Positions 1-5,591 of a stretch of 11,544 nt of DNA are shown one piece after another. The stretch is from Bacillota bacterium (lineage in GTDB: Bacteria; Bacillota; Clostridia; Christensenellales; UMGS416). The notes beneath the pieces are model-generated. The model saw only the letters and a list, made by a program, of their open reading frames with translations, was not told the DNA's origin and searched no databases. The stretch covers positions 1 through 11,544 of the forward strand of contig JAEYPH010000063.1 of the NCBI GenBank assembly GCA_023410875.1, in the 5' to 3' direction. The number at the start of each line of letters is the position of its first letter. The stretch's first letter is position 1. The translations under genes and the position numbers were made by a program.

Positions 1-243
1 AGGCCAGAGGGTACAAAACCATTGATGGATTCATTTGCATGATATACCTGATCGCATCGAAACTAACCTTGGGTTGCCCTAACCCGTTGAAACTATAACT
101 CGCAACGGTAATTGGAGTAGAGCCCGGAAAAGCCCTGGCTTGCGCAGGATGTAGGGCAGGGGTATACTGGCGGCGGAGCTGCCGGCGAGATAAGGCAGGA
201 CGGGGCTGGTGCGGGGTATCGGCATGCGAAAAACGCGGGGGAT

Positions 244-1332
244 GTGTTATATCCCAACGCCACGATAAACCCCGGTCTGCCGGATGATGGTTTTAATCCG
301 TTGAGTTTGCACGACTGGAAAACCCTTGCGGGAGACGTTGGGAATCAGTTCAAAGCCGGATTCTATGGCGCAACCGCAGGTCTTTTGGGTCAACCACTCA
401 ACAGCCTTATGGGTAGGGATGAGAGCGTCAATATCGTGATTGACGGCGACCGCATCGGTGTACTAAGCACCGGCAACGCTGGGGATAAATCAGACGGCAA
501 GGTTCGGAAAAAGGTATCCACTGATGATGGCTATACCTTTGTCGAATCTGAGCTGACCGAGGAGGAACTAGCAAAAAGGCTCGGATACGGCAGCGTGAAA
601 GCACTGAAGCTGGCTTTGGTCAACGAAGATGACTATATACGTTTTATGAACAGCGGGAACGCATTCAATGATAACATAAGGCATGGTATAGCTGCTGAGA
701 ACAAAGGCGTATATGATAAAGCTGCAGGAATAACCGGGTTCGCGGGGTCCTTCCTCCCCGGATACGGAGATGGGATAGATGTAAAAGAGACAATTACGGG
801 AGAGGATGCACGCACCGGTGAAAAGCTGCCACTATGGCAGCGGGGTGTGACCGGCGCCGCGATGCTTCTTCCGATTGTAAGCGGGGGCACGATACGGTCG
901 GTGATCAAAGGCTCCGACGAGGTTTCTGAGATCGCAGAGCAGACGATTAAGCATGGCGATGAATTAATACAGGGTGCGGGGAAGTCGCTAAAGCCACAGA
1001 ATCTCATGGATGAGTTAGCGCAGAGTGGTGTGAAATATGCGCCAGAAGATGTAGTTACGGTTACGAAAACACCAGACGGGAGATTAATGTGGCTTGAAAA
1101 TGGCAATGGTTCTTCGGGTTTAAAGCATATTCTTGATGGCCATGCCACAGATTTTGCAAACAGAGGAATAAACGACATACCTGGTTTCTTAAACAAGACG
1201 CTACAAGAAACGCCGTTTAATATAGGAAAGGGTATACAAGGCCCGTTTGCAGACTTCATGATTAATGGTAGTAACTATCGTATTGTTTATGGTACAAATG
1301 GATATGTTGTAACCTTTTTCCCAATTAAGTAA
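244..1332 (+). CDS. Displaced polymorphic toxin: PT-TG pretoxin plus unassigned C-terminal toxin, possibly BECR-type RNase
   Basis: Residues ~162-246 form a pretoxin segment of the PT-TG type: FLPGYGDGID, then TGEDARTGEKLPLWQRG, GGTIRSVIKG and KHGDEL. This module normally joins a delivery protein to a swappable toxin tip. Residues 247-362 are the tip. It has a GLKHILDGHATDF motif (H295, H300), followed by IYR-like and YGTNGYVV strands and a C-terminal end right at the stop, which resembles BECR-fold RNases. That fold assignment is inference from motif shape only. The ~160 residues before the pretoxin are not recognised. GTG 244 has a poorly spaced ribosome site, and the frame is open upstream to the stop at 118-120 with no ATG. 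The gene is therefore probably the 3' part of a longer toxin, cut off from its delivery domain. It is followed, 15 nt later, by a candidate immunity gene. Confidence 0.6.
   Translation: MLYPNATINPGLPDDGFNPLSLHDWKTLAGDVGNQFKAGFYGATAGLLGQPLNSLMGRDESVNIVIDGDRIGVLSTGNAGDKSDGKVRKKVSTDDGYTFVESELTEEELAKRLGYGSVKALKLALVNEDDYIRFMNSGNAFNDNIRHGIAAENKGVYDKAAGITGFAGSFLPGYGDGIDVKETITGEDARTGEKLPLWQRGVTGAAMLLPIVSGGTIRSVIKGSDEVSEIAEQTIKHGDELIQGAGKSLKPQNLMDELAQSGVKYAPEDVVTVTKTPDGRLMWLENGNGSSGLKHILDGHATDFANRGINDIPGFLNKTLQETPFNIGKGIQGPFADFMINGSNYRIVYGTNGYVVTFFPIK
727..981 (+). repeat. PT-TG pretoxin repeat, copy 1 (intact)
   Basis: This is the most complete copy of the repeated pretoxin DNA. It runs from GITGFAGS through TGEKLPLWQRG to HGDELIQGAG. 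The same DNA, lightly diverged, recurs at about 1785, 2550, 3515 and 4925, always on the plus strand. Similarity to the other copies stops just after the GAG codons, where the toxin-specific sequence begins. Confidence 0.8.
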
Positions 1333-1347
1333 AAGGAGATTTGCTCT

Positions 1348-1746
1348 GTGTACAAAGTATTAAAAATTCATAAGCATACGGCAACCAGCTTTATTGATTT
1401 GCTAAACATTGATACGGGAACTCAAGATAAATGCTTTGATGATTCTTCTGTAGTTAGTCTCAAAAACTTTGCCTTCATAAAGGAGGGCGGAGTATATGAC
1501 TGCAAAATGGAACTCTTCGGTGAATTTACAAATCAAAAGACTGATTCAAGCGTTGAAGTCACAATAGTAGAGACCAATGTTATCATTGGTAAAACAAAGT
1601 ACTTGAAGGTGTTGATCGGTTCTGATGTGTACCATATTCTCGAGTCAGATGCTAAAGGTTTGAAATTAAGGAGAATAATGAACTACAGTTTTTCACGAAA
1701 AGACCTTATTCAAGTAAATGATGTAATCCACGCCGATTGCCTTTAG
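1348..1746 (+). CDS. Candidate immunity protein for the 244-1332 toxin (unassigned family)
   Basis: This 132-aa protein is AT-rich in codon use. It has no signal peptide or membrane segment, so it is probably cytoplasmic. It starts at GTG 1348 behind AAAAGGAGAT (1331-1340), 15 nt after the upstream toxin stop. The sequence has alternating short hydrophobic stretches (VYDCKMELFGEF, VEVTIVETNVIIGKT, KVLIGSDVYHIL) that suggest a mainly beta fold. I do not recognise the family. The immunity role is inferred from its place directly after a toxin tip, its size, and the next pretoxin copy starting ~40 nt later. A weak hairpin followed by a T run overlaps and follows the stop (around 1738-1756) and might act as a terminator. 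Confidence 0.5.
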   Translation: MYKVLKIHKHTATSFIDLLNIDTGTQDKCFDDSSVVSLKNFAFIKEGGVYDCKMELFGEFTNQKTDSSVEVTIVETNVIIGKTKYLKVLIGSDVYHILESDAKGLKLRRIMNYSFSRKDLIQVNDVIHADCL

Positions 1747-1784
1747 GGCTTTTTTAAGACGTTTATGACCCCTATGCAAACCAT

Positions 1785-1957
1785 ATGCAAACCGGTGAAA
1801 AGCTGCTGCTATGGCAGAGGGGTTTGACCAACGCCGCGATGCTTCTGCCGGTTATCAACGGGGGCACGATAAGGTCGGTGATCAAAGGCGCCGACGAGGT
1901 ATCTGAGATCGCAGAGCAGACGGCCAAGCATGGCGATGAGCTGGTGGAGGGTGCGGA
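1785..1957 (+). repeat. PT-TG pretoxin repeat, copy 2 (5' shortened)
   Basis: This copy begins at the TGEKL motif, without the GSFLPGYGDGID part. It runs through LLLWQRGLTNAAMLL, GGTIRSVIKGADE and AKHGDELVEGA. The frame upstream (1758-1784) reads DVYDPYANHM and is not homologous to copy 1, so the left junction lies close to 1788. Confidence 0.75.
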
Positions 1958-2089
1958 GAGCACAGGTAAAGCAGCGCAAATCCCTGGTGTTGTCAGGGAG
2001 CAAAAGTAGCCGATTTGACTGGAGGTAGAGTAAGTCGCGAGCCGATCAAATCAATTGGCGGAGGCACATACGGAAAGGACACAATATAA
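1785..2089 (+). pseudogene. Truncated, frameshifted toxin tip paired with the Imm48-like gene
   Basis: The frame from ATG 1785 reads the pretoxin, then GKAAQIPGVVREQK, and stops at TAG 2007-2009. In the neighbouring frame the sequence continues from 2006 as VADLTGGRVSREPIKS and GGGTYGKDTI to TAA 2087-2089. That is 2 nt before the next gene, the usual spacing for a toxin end. One missing base near 2001-2006 would join the two halves. Even when joined, the toxin part is only about 45 residues, so internal sequence has probably been lost too. The toxin family cannot be named from what is left. The remnant is almost certainly inactive. Confidence 0.6.
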
Positions 2090-2091
2090 AA

Positions 2092-2481
2092 ATGACGGGA
2101 TACTTTGCTGCAATCAGCAAAATCATTGACGAAGTCATACGTGCATCAGAGATGGACATTCATAAAATGAATGAGCAAGAAAAGCAAATTATTGGTGCTT
2201 TTTGTTTTGGCGTTCTAAATGGATATGCAAACAATCAAATAAGTGCTGTTCAAATTCAAAGTGCAATGATTGCAGTATTGGTTCAGAAGTTTCAATATGA
2301 TCCTGCTGATGCTGCTCATTTTTGCGATTTCTTAATTAGGTGCACGGAAAGAAATTATCACCCAACTATGAATGCAATTATTCATAGGGGCATTGAAGGT
2401 TATTCTCAACTAGAAGATACGGTAAAATTAAGGGAGAATATATCAGAAATCATTAAAATCATCAGGAAGTATAATAAATAA
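2092..2481 (+). CDS. Imm48-like immunity protein
   Basis: This 129-aa, mostly alpha-helical protein has no membrane segment. The motifs EKQIIGAFCFGVLNG, an alanine-rich DPADAAHFCDFLI helix, and NYHPTMNAIIHRGIEGY match my memory of Imm48-family immunity proteins; the last is the most diagnostic. Start ATG 2092 has GGAAAGGA (2072-2079) upstream. Such proteins bind and neutralise a paired toxin in the cytoplasm. Here the paired tip just upstream (1785-2089) is broken, yet this gene is intact. That suggests selection for protection against the same toxin coming from other cells. The family name is from memory and is fairly likely but unverified. Confidence 0.6.
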   Translation: MTGYFAAISKIIDEVIRASEMDIHKMNEQEKQIIGAFCFGVLNGYANNQISAVQIQSAMIAVLVQKFQYDPADAAHFCDFLIRCTERNYHPTMNAIIHRGIEGYSQLEDTVKLRENISEIIKIIRKYNK

Positions 2482-2549
2482 ATTGGGAGAAGATGTAAGC
2501 ACGAGGACAGGTGTAACCAAAATAGGTCCGCTTTCGGATTATTTGATTG

Positions 2550-2753
2550 ATGGGAAGATGAGATAGATGTAAGGAGAGGACATCCGCACCGGTGAAAACT
2601 GCCGCTATGGCAGCGGGGTTTGACCGGCGCAGCGATGCATCTGCCGTTTGTCAGTGGGGGTACGATACGGTCGGTGATCAAGGGCGCCGACGAAGTGCTG
2701 AGTTTGCAGAGCAGACAGCCAAGCATGGCGATGAGCTGGTGGAGGGTGCGGGG
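2550..2753 (+). repeat. PT-TG pretoxin repeat, copy 3 (degraded)
   Basis: The DNA is clearly homologous to the other copies (caccggtgaaaa, ctatggcagcgggg, gatacggtcggtgatca, agcatggcgatgagctggtgg). An 11-nt deletion and two single-base deletions destroy the reading frame over most of its length. The native frame returns only at EFAEQTAKHGDELVEGAG. Confidence 0.75.
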
Positions 2754-3076
2754 AAACTTGAAACTACACGCATAGGAAGATGGATGTCTCAAGCTGAATA
2801 CAAAAAATTACTTGAAACGGGAACTGTGCCTGAAAGTTTTTCGGGGACAACACACGTAGCAAGTCCTGCTAACGTGAACGCTTTTGGAAAACAAGCAAAA
2901 CCCGAAGTATTTATGTGGAATTTGATGTCCCAAGCACTTCGATAAAGCCCACAAGCAATGGATGGGCCAAAATTACCGGGCCAAATTCTCTAGAAGGACG
3001 CTTAGCGCTTAAAAAGGGATTGGCTCTGCCCGAGATGCCAAAAGCGACCAACATCAAAATCGTGGGAGGCAAATGA
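2550..3076 (+). pseudogene. Broken TreTu-like ADP-ribosyltransferase toxin tip with degraded pretoxin
   Basis: Compared with the other copies, the pretoxin has an 11-nt gap near 2571, a missing G in gaaaagctg (2597) and a missing base near 2690. The tip then reads GRWMSQAEYKKLLETGTV, SFSGTTHVASPANVNAFG and QAKP. One more base is missing at about 2904. Restoring it gives KPGSIYVEFDVPS, GWAKITGPNSLEGRL, LPEMPKATNIKIVGGK and the stop at 3074-3076. This order of motifs resembles the TreTu toxin family, known from Photorhabdus Rhs to ADP-ribosylate elongation factor Tu. The stop overlaps the next ATG (ATGA). Upstream, 2483-2566 encodes LGEDVSTRTGVTKIGPLSDY, an unrecognised remnant ending at a TAG. 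With at least three frameshifts the toxin should be inactive. Confidence 0.6.
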
Positions 3077-3387
3077 TGGTGACGAAATTATTCTTACAGT
3101 GGAACGAAGAAAATCGCAAGAAGCTTGACAAAATGGGAATTGCGATTGACCAAATAATTGAAAATGATGAGCCCACGGACAATGATGGGGTCGCAGTAGA
3201 TTATCTTTCCGAAATCTGTCTAGGACGTGTTAGTGTATGGGAATCGGGAGATGTCGATATGGAGATTCTCAATATCAGCAGCGAAGAAGTGCTTTTGTAT
3301 AAACATTATGACTCGCTGATGATAGTCGACTTCAATAAGCTGCTTCAAGAATTTTTTGATGTTATGCAGCATGACACAGGTTTATGA
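3073..3387 (+). CDS. TriTu-like immunity protein (partner of the broken TreTu-like toxin)
   Basis: This is a 104-aa soluble protein. Its first ATG (3073) overlaps the toxin stop in an ATGA arrangement, with GGGAGG (3064-3069) upstream; ATG 3076 is an equally usable start. The pattern LFLQWNEENRKKLDKMGI, then RVSVWESGDVDMEIL and a C-terminal LLQEFFDVM helix resembles the TriTu family, which neutralises TreTu ADP-ribosyltransferase toxins. The match of both toxin and partner to the same known pair strengthens each call. The reading frame is intact, although the upstream toxin is broken in several places. Family assignment is from memory of the sequence pattern. Confidence 0.6.
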   Translation: MMVTKLFLQWNEENRKKLDKMGIAIDQIIENDEPTDNDGVAVDYLSEICLGRVSVWESGDVDMEILNISSEEVLLYKHYDSLMIVDFNKLLQEFFDVMQHDTGL

Positions 3388-3514
3388 TCCCGCCGCCGAC
3401 CCCATCGTGCAAATCCGATCCCGAATGGGATGGCCATTCAGCACTTATAGCGGGCTGATGTGAGTTTCGTCGAGGATGCTTGCGACCCTGAAAAGCAAAA
3501 GTGGATATGATTGA

Positions 3515-3774
3515 GTTGCTGCAATTACCGGGTTCGCGGGGTCATTCCTTCCCGGATACGGAGATGGGATAGATGTAAAGGAAACCATTACGGGAGAGGA
3601 CATCCGCACCGGTGAAAAGCTGCCGCTATGGCAGCGGGGTGTGACCGGCGCCGCGATGCTTGCGCCGTTTGTCAGCGGGGGCACGATACGGTCGGTGATC
3701 AAAGGCGCTGATGAGGCATCTGAGCTTATAGAACAGTCGGCCAAGCATGGCGATGAGTTGGTGGATGGTGCGGG
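3515..3774 (+). repeat. PT-TG pretoxin repeat, copy 4 (intact)
   Basis: This copy keeps the whole block from AAITGFAGSFLPGYGDGID through TGEKLPLWQRGVTGAAM and GGTIRSVIKGADE to AKHGDELVDGAG in one open frame. Weaker similarity extends a little further left (SGYD before a TGA at 3512-3514, compared with KGVYDKAAG in copy 1), so the original homology was longer and a stop now interrupts it. Confidence 0.8.
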
Positions 3775-4096
3775 AGATAAGATAATCCGCAGTGCTGATG
3801 ATATCAATTACGGGCAGAGTTCTCTCGATAAAGCTTTTAGTAAGCATTCAGGAGATTTCGGGACGTATTCAGACGGTAGTAGTGTAAGCAAAGACCTCTT
3901 TATAAATGATCTTAACAAAATGCTTGAAACAGGTTTGCAAAAAAGTGGCACATATAGGACTATGCCTGGTACACATGTGTATAATTCGTCAACTCGGCAA
4001 TGGGCTTTTTATGATGCCAATGGAAATTTCGTCACAGCGTTTAAATTAGGGCCGGATCAGTATAAATATTTACTTGAGACAGGGGTGGTAAAATAA
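3641..4096 (+). CDS. Displaced colicin-D-like tRNA-nuclease toxin tip on a PT-TG stub
   Basis: The frame is open from 3515, but the first ordinary start is GTG 3641, inside the pretoxin. The module therefore has no delivery domain and may not be translated from a proper site. Residues 1-45 (from 3641) are pretoxin; 46-151 are the tip. SLDKAFSKHSGDFG, KSGTYRTMPGTHVYN, DANGNFVTAFKLGPDQ and YLLETGVVK align in order with the colicin D C-terminal nuclease, which cleaves tRNA-Arg anticodon loops. K68-H69 would match the catalytic Lys/His region. The Ser-Gly-Trp-Lys of colicin D is Thr-Ala-Phe-Lys here, as I recall the family, so substrate choice may differ. The stop shares one base with the next ATG. 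Confidence 0.6.
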   Translation: MTGAAMLAPFVSGGTIRSVIKGADEASELIEQSAKHGDELVDGAGDKIIRSADDINYGQSSLDKAFSKHSGDFGTYSDGSSVSKDLFINDLNKMLETGLQKSGTYRTMPGTHVYNSSTRQWAFYDANGNFVTAFKLGPDQYKYLLETGVVK

Positions 4097-4536
4097 TGAG
4101 ACTCGTAACAACAATGATGACAACCAAAGAAATGCCCGATCATGTGGTCCAAAAAGCTATGCAGATCATCTCTCGGAGATTCAACAACAAAGTGATGTCA
4201 TCTAAGCATAACTTTGGTGACCGTAGATACTTCGAGACAGATATTGATTTACTGGACATTGAATTTTCAAAAGAAAACTTGTATGACGGGATTAATAGCT
4301 TAATCTCAGCATACGAAGAGATAATGAACAACATACCTATTGAAATTGATTTTATCGCTGCAAACGATGATACGGAGACCGAGATCTCGAGATACGAAAA
4401 AGACATAAACGATGTCAAAGATTTCGGTTTATTCGTGACAAGAAGGGTTATTCCGACCTTGAAACCGTATTATTCCTCAAAAAATTGTAATGCATATGTC
4501 AATTTGACGTATGTAAGCTTCGGGGTGTACTATTGA
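4096..4536 (+). CDS. Candidate immunity protein for the colicin-D-like toxin (unassigned family)
   Basis: This 146-aa soluble, AT-rich gene starts at ATG 4096, the last base of the toxin stop (TAATG). GGGGTGG lies just upstream, so translation is probably coupled to the toxin. The visible pattern is an N-terminal helix (VVQKAMQIISRRF), an acidic middle (YFETDIDLLDIEF, EIDFIAANDDTETEISRYEKD) and a hydrophobic, aromatic end (YVNLTYVSFGVYY). The many acidic residues would suit binding to a basic nuclease tip. It is longer than the immunity protein of classical colicin D (under 100 aa) and I see no similarity to it. The role rests on position and coupling. Confidence 0.5.
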   Translation: MRLVTTMMTTKEMPDHVVQKAMQIISRRFNNKVMSSKHNFGDRRYFETDIDLLDIEFSKENLYDGINSLISAYEEIMNNIPIEIDFIAANDDTETEISRYEKDINDVKDFGLFVTRRVIPTLKPYYSSKNCNAYVNLTYVSFGVYY

Positions 4537-4578
4537 TTCTCTTACCCGAAAGCTAGGGGGCGTTCACGGAGGAATGAA

Positions 4579-4905
4579 ATGGAGATTGAAGAAATTACAT
4601 CCTCAGGCATCTCGTACATAAACAATGAAGGAGATGCTTCTTTCATTAGTTTTAAAGACTGTAATGAAAACTGGTTAGTGTATAGAAAGAGAAAAGAGTC
4701 CCTCACCGATCAGGAATTTTCGCTTTTAAGAGGAAAAGACAAGACAGTCGGGCAGAGAGACATTGACGCTAAGCCCGGATTTATTGAATTCTTTACTCGT
4801 CCATTCACAAGATTTGAATTTCATTATCCAGAGCAAGAGAATGACTATAATTGGCTTCGTAATGCGATTTGCCTTAATGGGTGGACAACGATTGACCTAA
4901 GTTAA
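4579..4905 (+). CDS. Orphan small protein, possible second immunity gene
   Basis: This 108-aa soluble protein has a very clear start: GGAGG at 4568-4572 and ATG 4579. It contains WLVYRKRKESLTDQEFSLLRG in its first half and FFTRPFTRFEFHYPEQENDY in its second half, with no membrane segment. I do not recognise the family. It sits 42 nt after the candidate immunity gene of the colicin-D-like toxin and directly before the last pretoxin remnant. Toxin loci often collect extra immunity genes whose toxins are gone, which is the most likely reading. It could instead be a second partner of the same toxin. Confidence 0.45.
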   Translation: MEIEEITSSGISYINNEGDASFISFKDCNENWLVYRKRKESLTDQEFSLLRGKDKTVGQRDIDAKPGFIEFFTRPFTRFEFHYPEQENDYNWLRNAICLNGWTTIDLS

Positions 4906-4924
4906 CGGAAAAGAGAAAGTTTAG

Positions 4925-5033
4925 GAGAGAATCTCCACACCGGTGAAAAGCTGTCGCCATGGCAGCGGGTTTTGACCGGCGCCGCGATGTTTGTGCCGTT
5001 TGTCAGCGGGAAGCACGATACGATCGGTTATCG
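4925..5033 (+). repeat. PT-TG pretoxin repeat, copy 5 (truncated, no toxin tip)
   Basis: This partial copy reads GENLHTGEKLSPWQRVLTG and AAMFVPFVSG. After about 5010 the frame is shifted, and the GGTIRSVI DNA is still visible (gcacgatacgatcggttatc). It ends abruptly at about 5033, before the KHGDEL part. No toxin tip follows: the next DNA is AT-rich, with promoter-like features leading into the phage genes. The copy marks the right end of the toxin array. Confidence 0.7.
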
Positions 5034-5073
5034 GGAAAACTTTTCAAACATTGCGTACAATTTCACATTTATC

Positions 5074-5084
5074 TGTGCTATATT
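5074..5084 (+). promoter_or_regulatory. Candidate extended -10 promoter ahead of the phage genes
   Basis: The sequence TGCTATATT (5076-5084) is a good extended -10 element in an AT-rich gap. The -35 region is weak (TACAAT at 5056-5061 with a 17-bp spacer), so activity would depend on the extended -10. A start near 5091 would put the hairpin at 5096-5119 at the very 5' end of the transcript. This is a sequence-pattern call only. Confidence 0.3.
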
Positions 5085-5095
5085 GCTACCATCAG

Positions 5096-5124
5096 AGAGC
5101 GTTCCGAAAGGAGCGCTCTTGTTT
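5096..5124 (+). terminator. GAAA-loop hairpin followed by a T-rich tail
   Basis: AGAGCGTTCC (5096-5105) pairs with GGAGCGCTCT (5110-5119) through ten pairs, one of them G-U, closed by a GAAA tetraloop and followed by TGTTTGTTG. It could end transcription coming from the toxin array. If the promoter at 5074-5084 is real, it would instead be a 5' leader hairpin that stabilises or attenuates the phage transcript. Confidence 0.5.
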
Positions 5125-5197
5125 GTTGTGAGGTGAATGCACGGCAAAGAAAGCAGATTGGTACGCAAGCCATTCATTTTTAGAGGATGTGAACAAA

Positions 5198-5584
5198 ATG
5201 GTGGAATTCATAACCGCCTTTCTAAAAGAGGCCGCAGACCAACCCTTCGCCACGGTGCTGTGCCTGGCCGGCGTGGCCGGGGTGATCTGGTGGTTCGTGC
5301 GTGAGCGGCCTGCAAGCCTCAAGGACCGAAAGGCCGCACTGGAGCAACAGCACGAGGACAGCCTGGTCATCGCCCAGCACATCGGCTGCGCCAACGAGGT
5401 GATCCGCCACTCGGCGACGGTCATCGAAAACAGCACCCGGGTGATCGAGCACAACACCCGGGTGCAAGAGCTGCTGCAAACCTCCGTGAAATCTTTGCAG
5501 GAAAACATAAGCGCCATGCAGGACGACATGGATGCCAACAAGTGCATGCTGACCGAAGTACTTACGATTGTCAGGCGAAAGTGA
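5198..5584 (+). CDS. Small phage membrane-anchored coiled-coil protein
   Basis: The chosen start is ATG 5198 (128 aa), because AGAGGA (5182-5187) is ten bases away from it; GTG 5189 in the same frame is too close to that site. Residues ~17-34 (PFATVLCLAGVAGVIWWFV) form one transmembrane helix. Residues ~45-128 are a long charged helix with heptad-like spacing (VIRHSATVIENSTRVIEHNT and on), probably a coiled coil in the cytoplasm or periplasm-equivalent space. The general shape recalls XhlA-type or accessory lysis proteins, but in XhlA the membrane helix is at the other end, so no function is assigned. The portal gene begins 7 nt downstream, so they are probably co-transcribed. It is an unusual neighbour for a portal gene, which normally follows the terminase. 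Confidence 0.6.
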   Translation: MVEFITAFLKEAADQPFATVLCLAGVAGVIWWFVRERPASLKDRKAALEQQHEDSLVIAQHIGCANEVIRHSATVIENSTRVIEHNTRVQELLQTSVKSLQENISAMQDDMDANKCMLTEVLTIVRRK

Positions 5585-5591
5585 GGTTTCT

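Noticed and set aside
76..90. GGGTT/AACCC inverted repeat near the left edge
   Set aside because: A five-pair stem with no T run and no gene context is expected by chance.
1..200. Minus-strand open frame running off the left edge, including SYSFNGLGQPKVSFDAIRY
   Set aside because: The frame is open, but its right half lies opposite the plus frame that continues into the first toxin gene. No start, ribosome site or family could be recognised. It cannot be judged without the sequence to the left.
633..1259. Long minus-strand open frame (208 codons) opposite the first toxin gene
   Set aside because: It is opposite a plus-strand frame with recognisable PT-TG motifs. Similar minus frames occur opposite other pretoxin copies (1772-1963, 3445-3807), as expected for shadows of the repeated block.
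2592..2691. N-terminal part of the frame starting at 2592 as a real protein start
   Set aside because: MKTAAMAAGFDRRSDA is the frameshifted reading of the pretoxin DNA. The native frame returns only after about 2700.
727..5033. The five repeats as a CRISPR array or integron
   Set aside because: The repeats are coding, 110-260 bp long, of unequal length and spaced 800-1300 bp apart by whole genes. No short palindromic attC-like sites or integrase were seen.
4959..5183. Plus-strand frame of 74 codons crossing the fifth pretoxin copy and the border region
   Set aside because: Its first half is the pretoxin DNA read in a wrong frame (GFDRRRDVC is the shadow of LTGAAM DNA) and it crosses the hairpin. 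It has no ribosome site.
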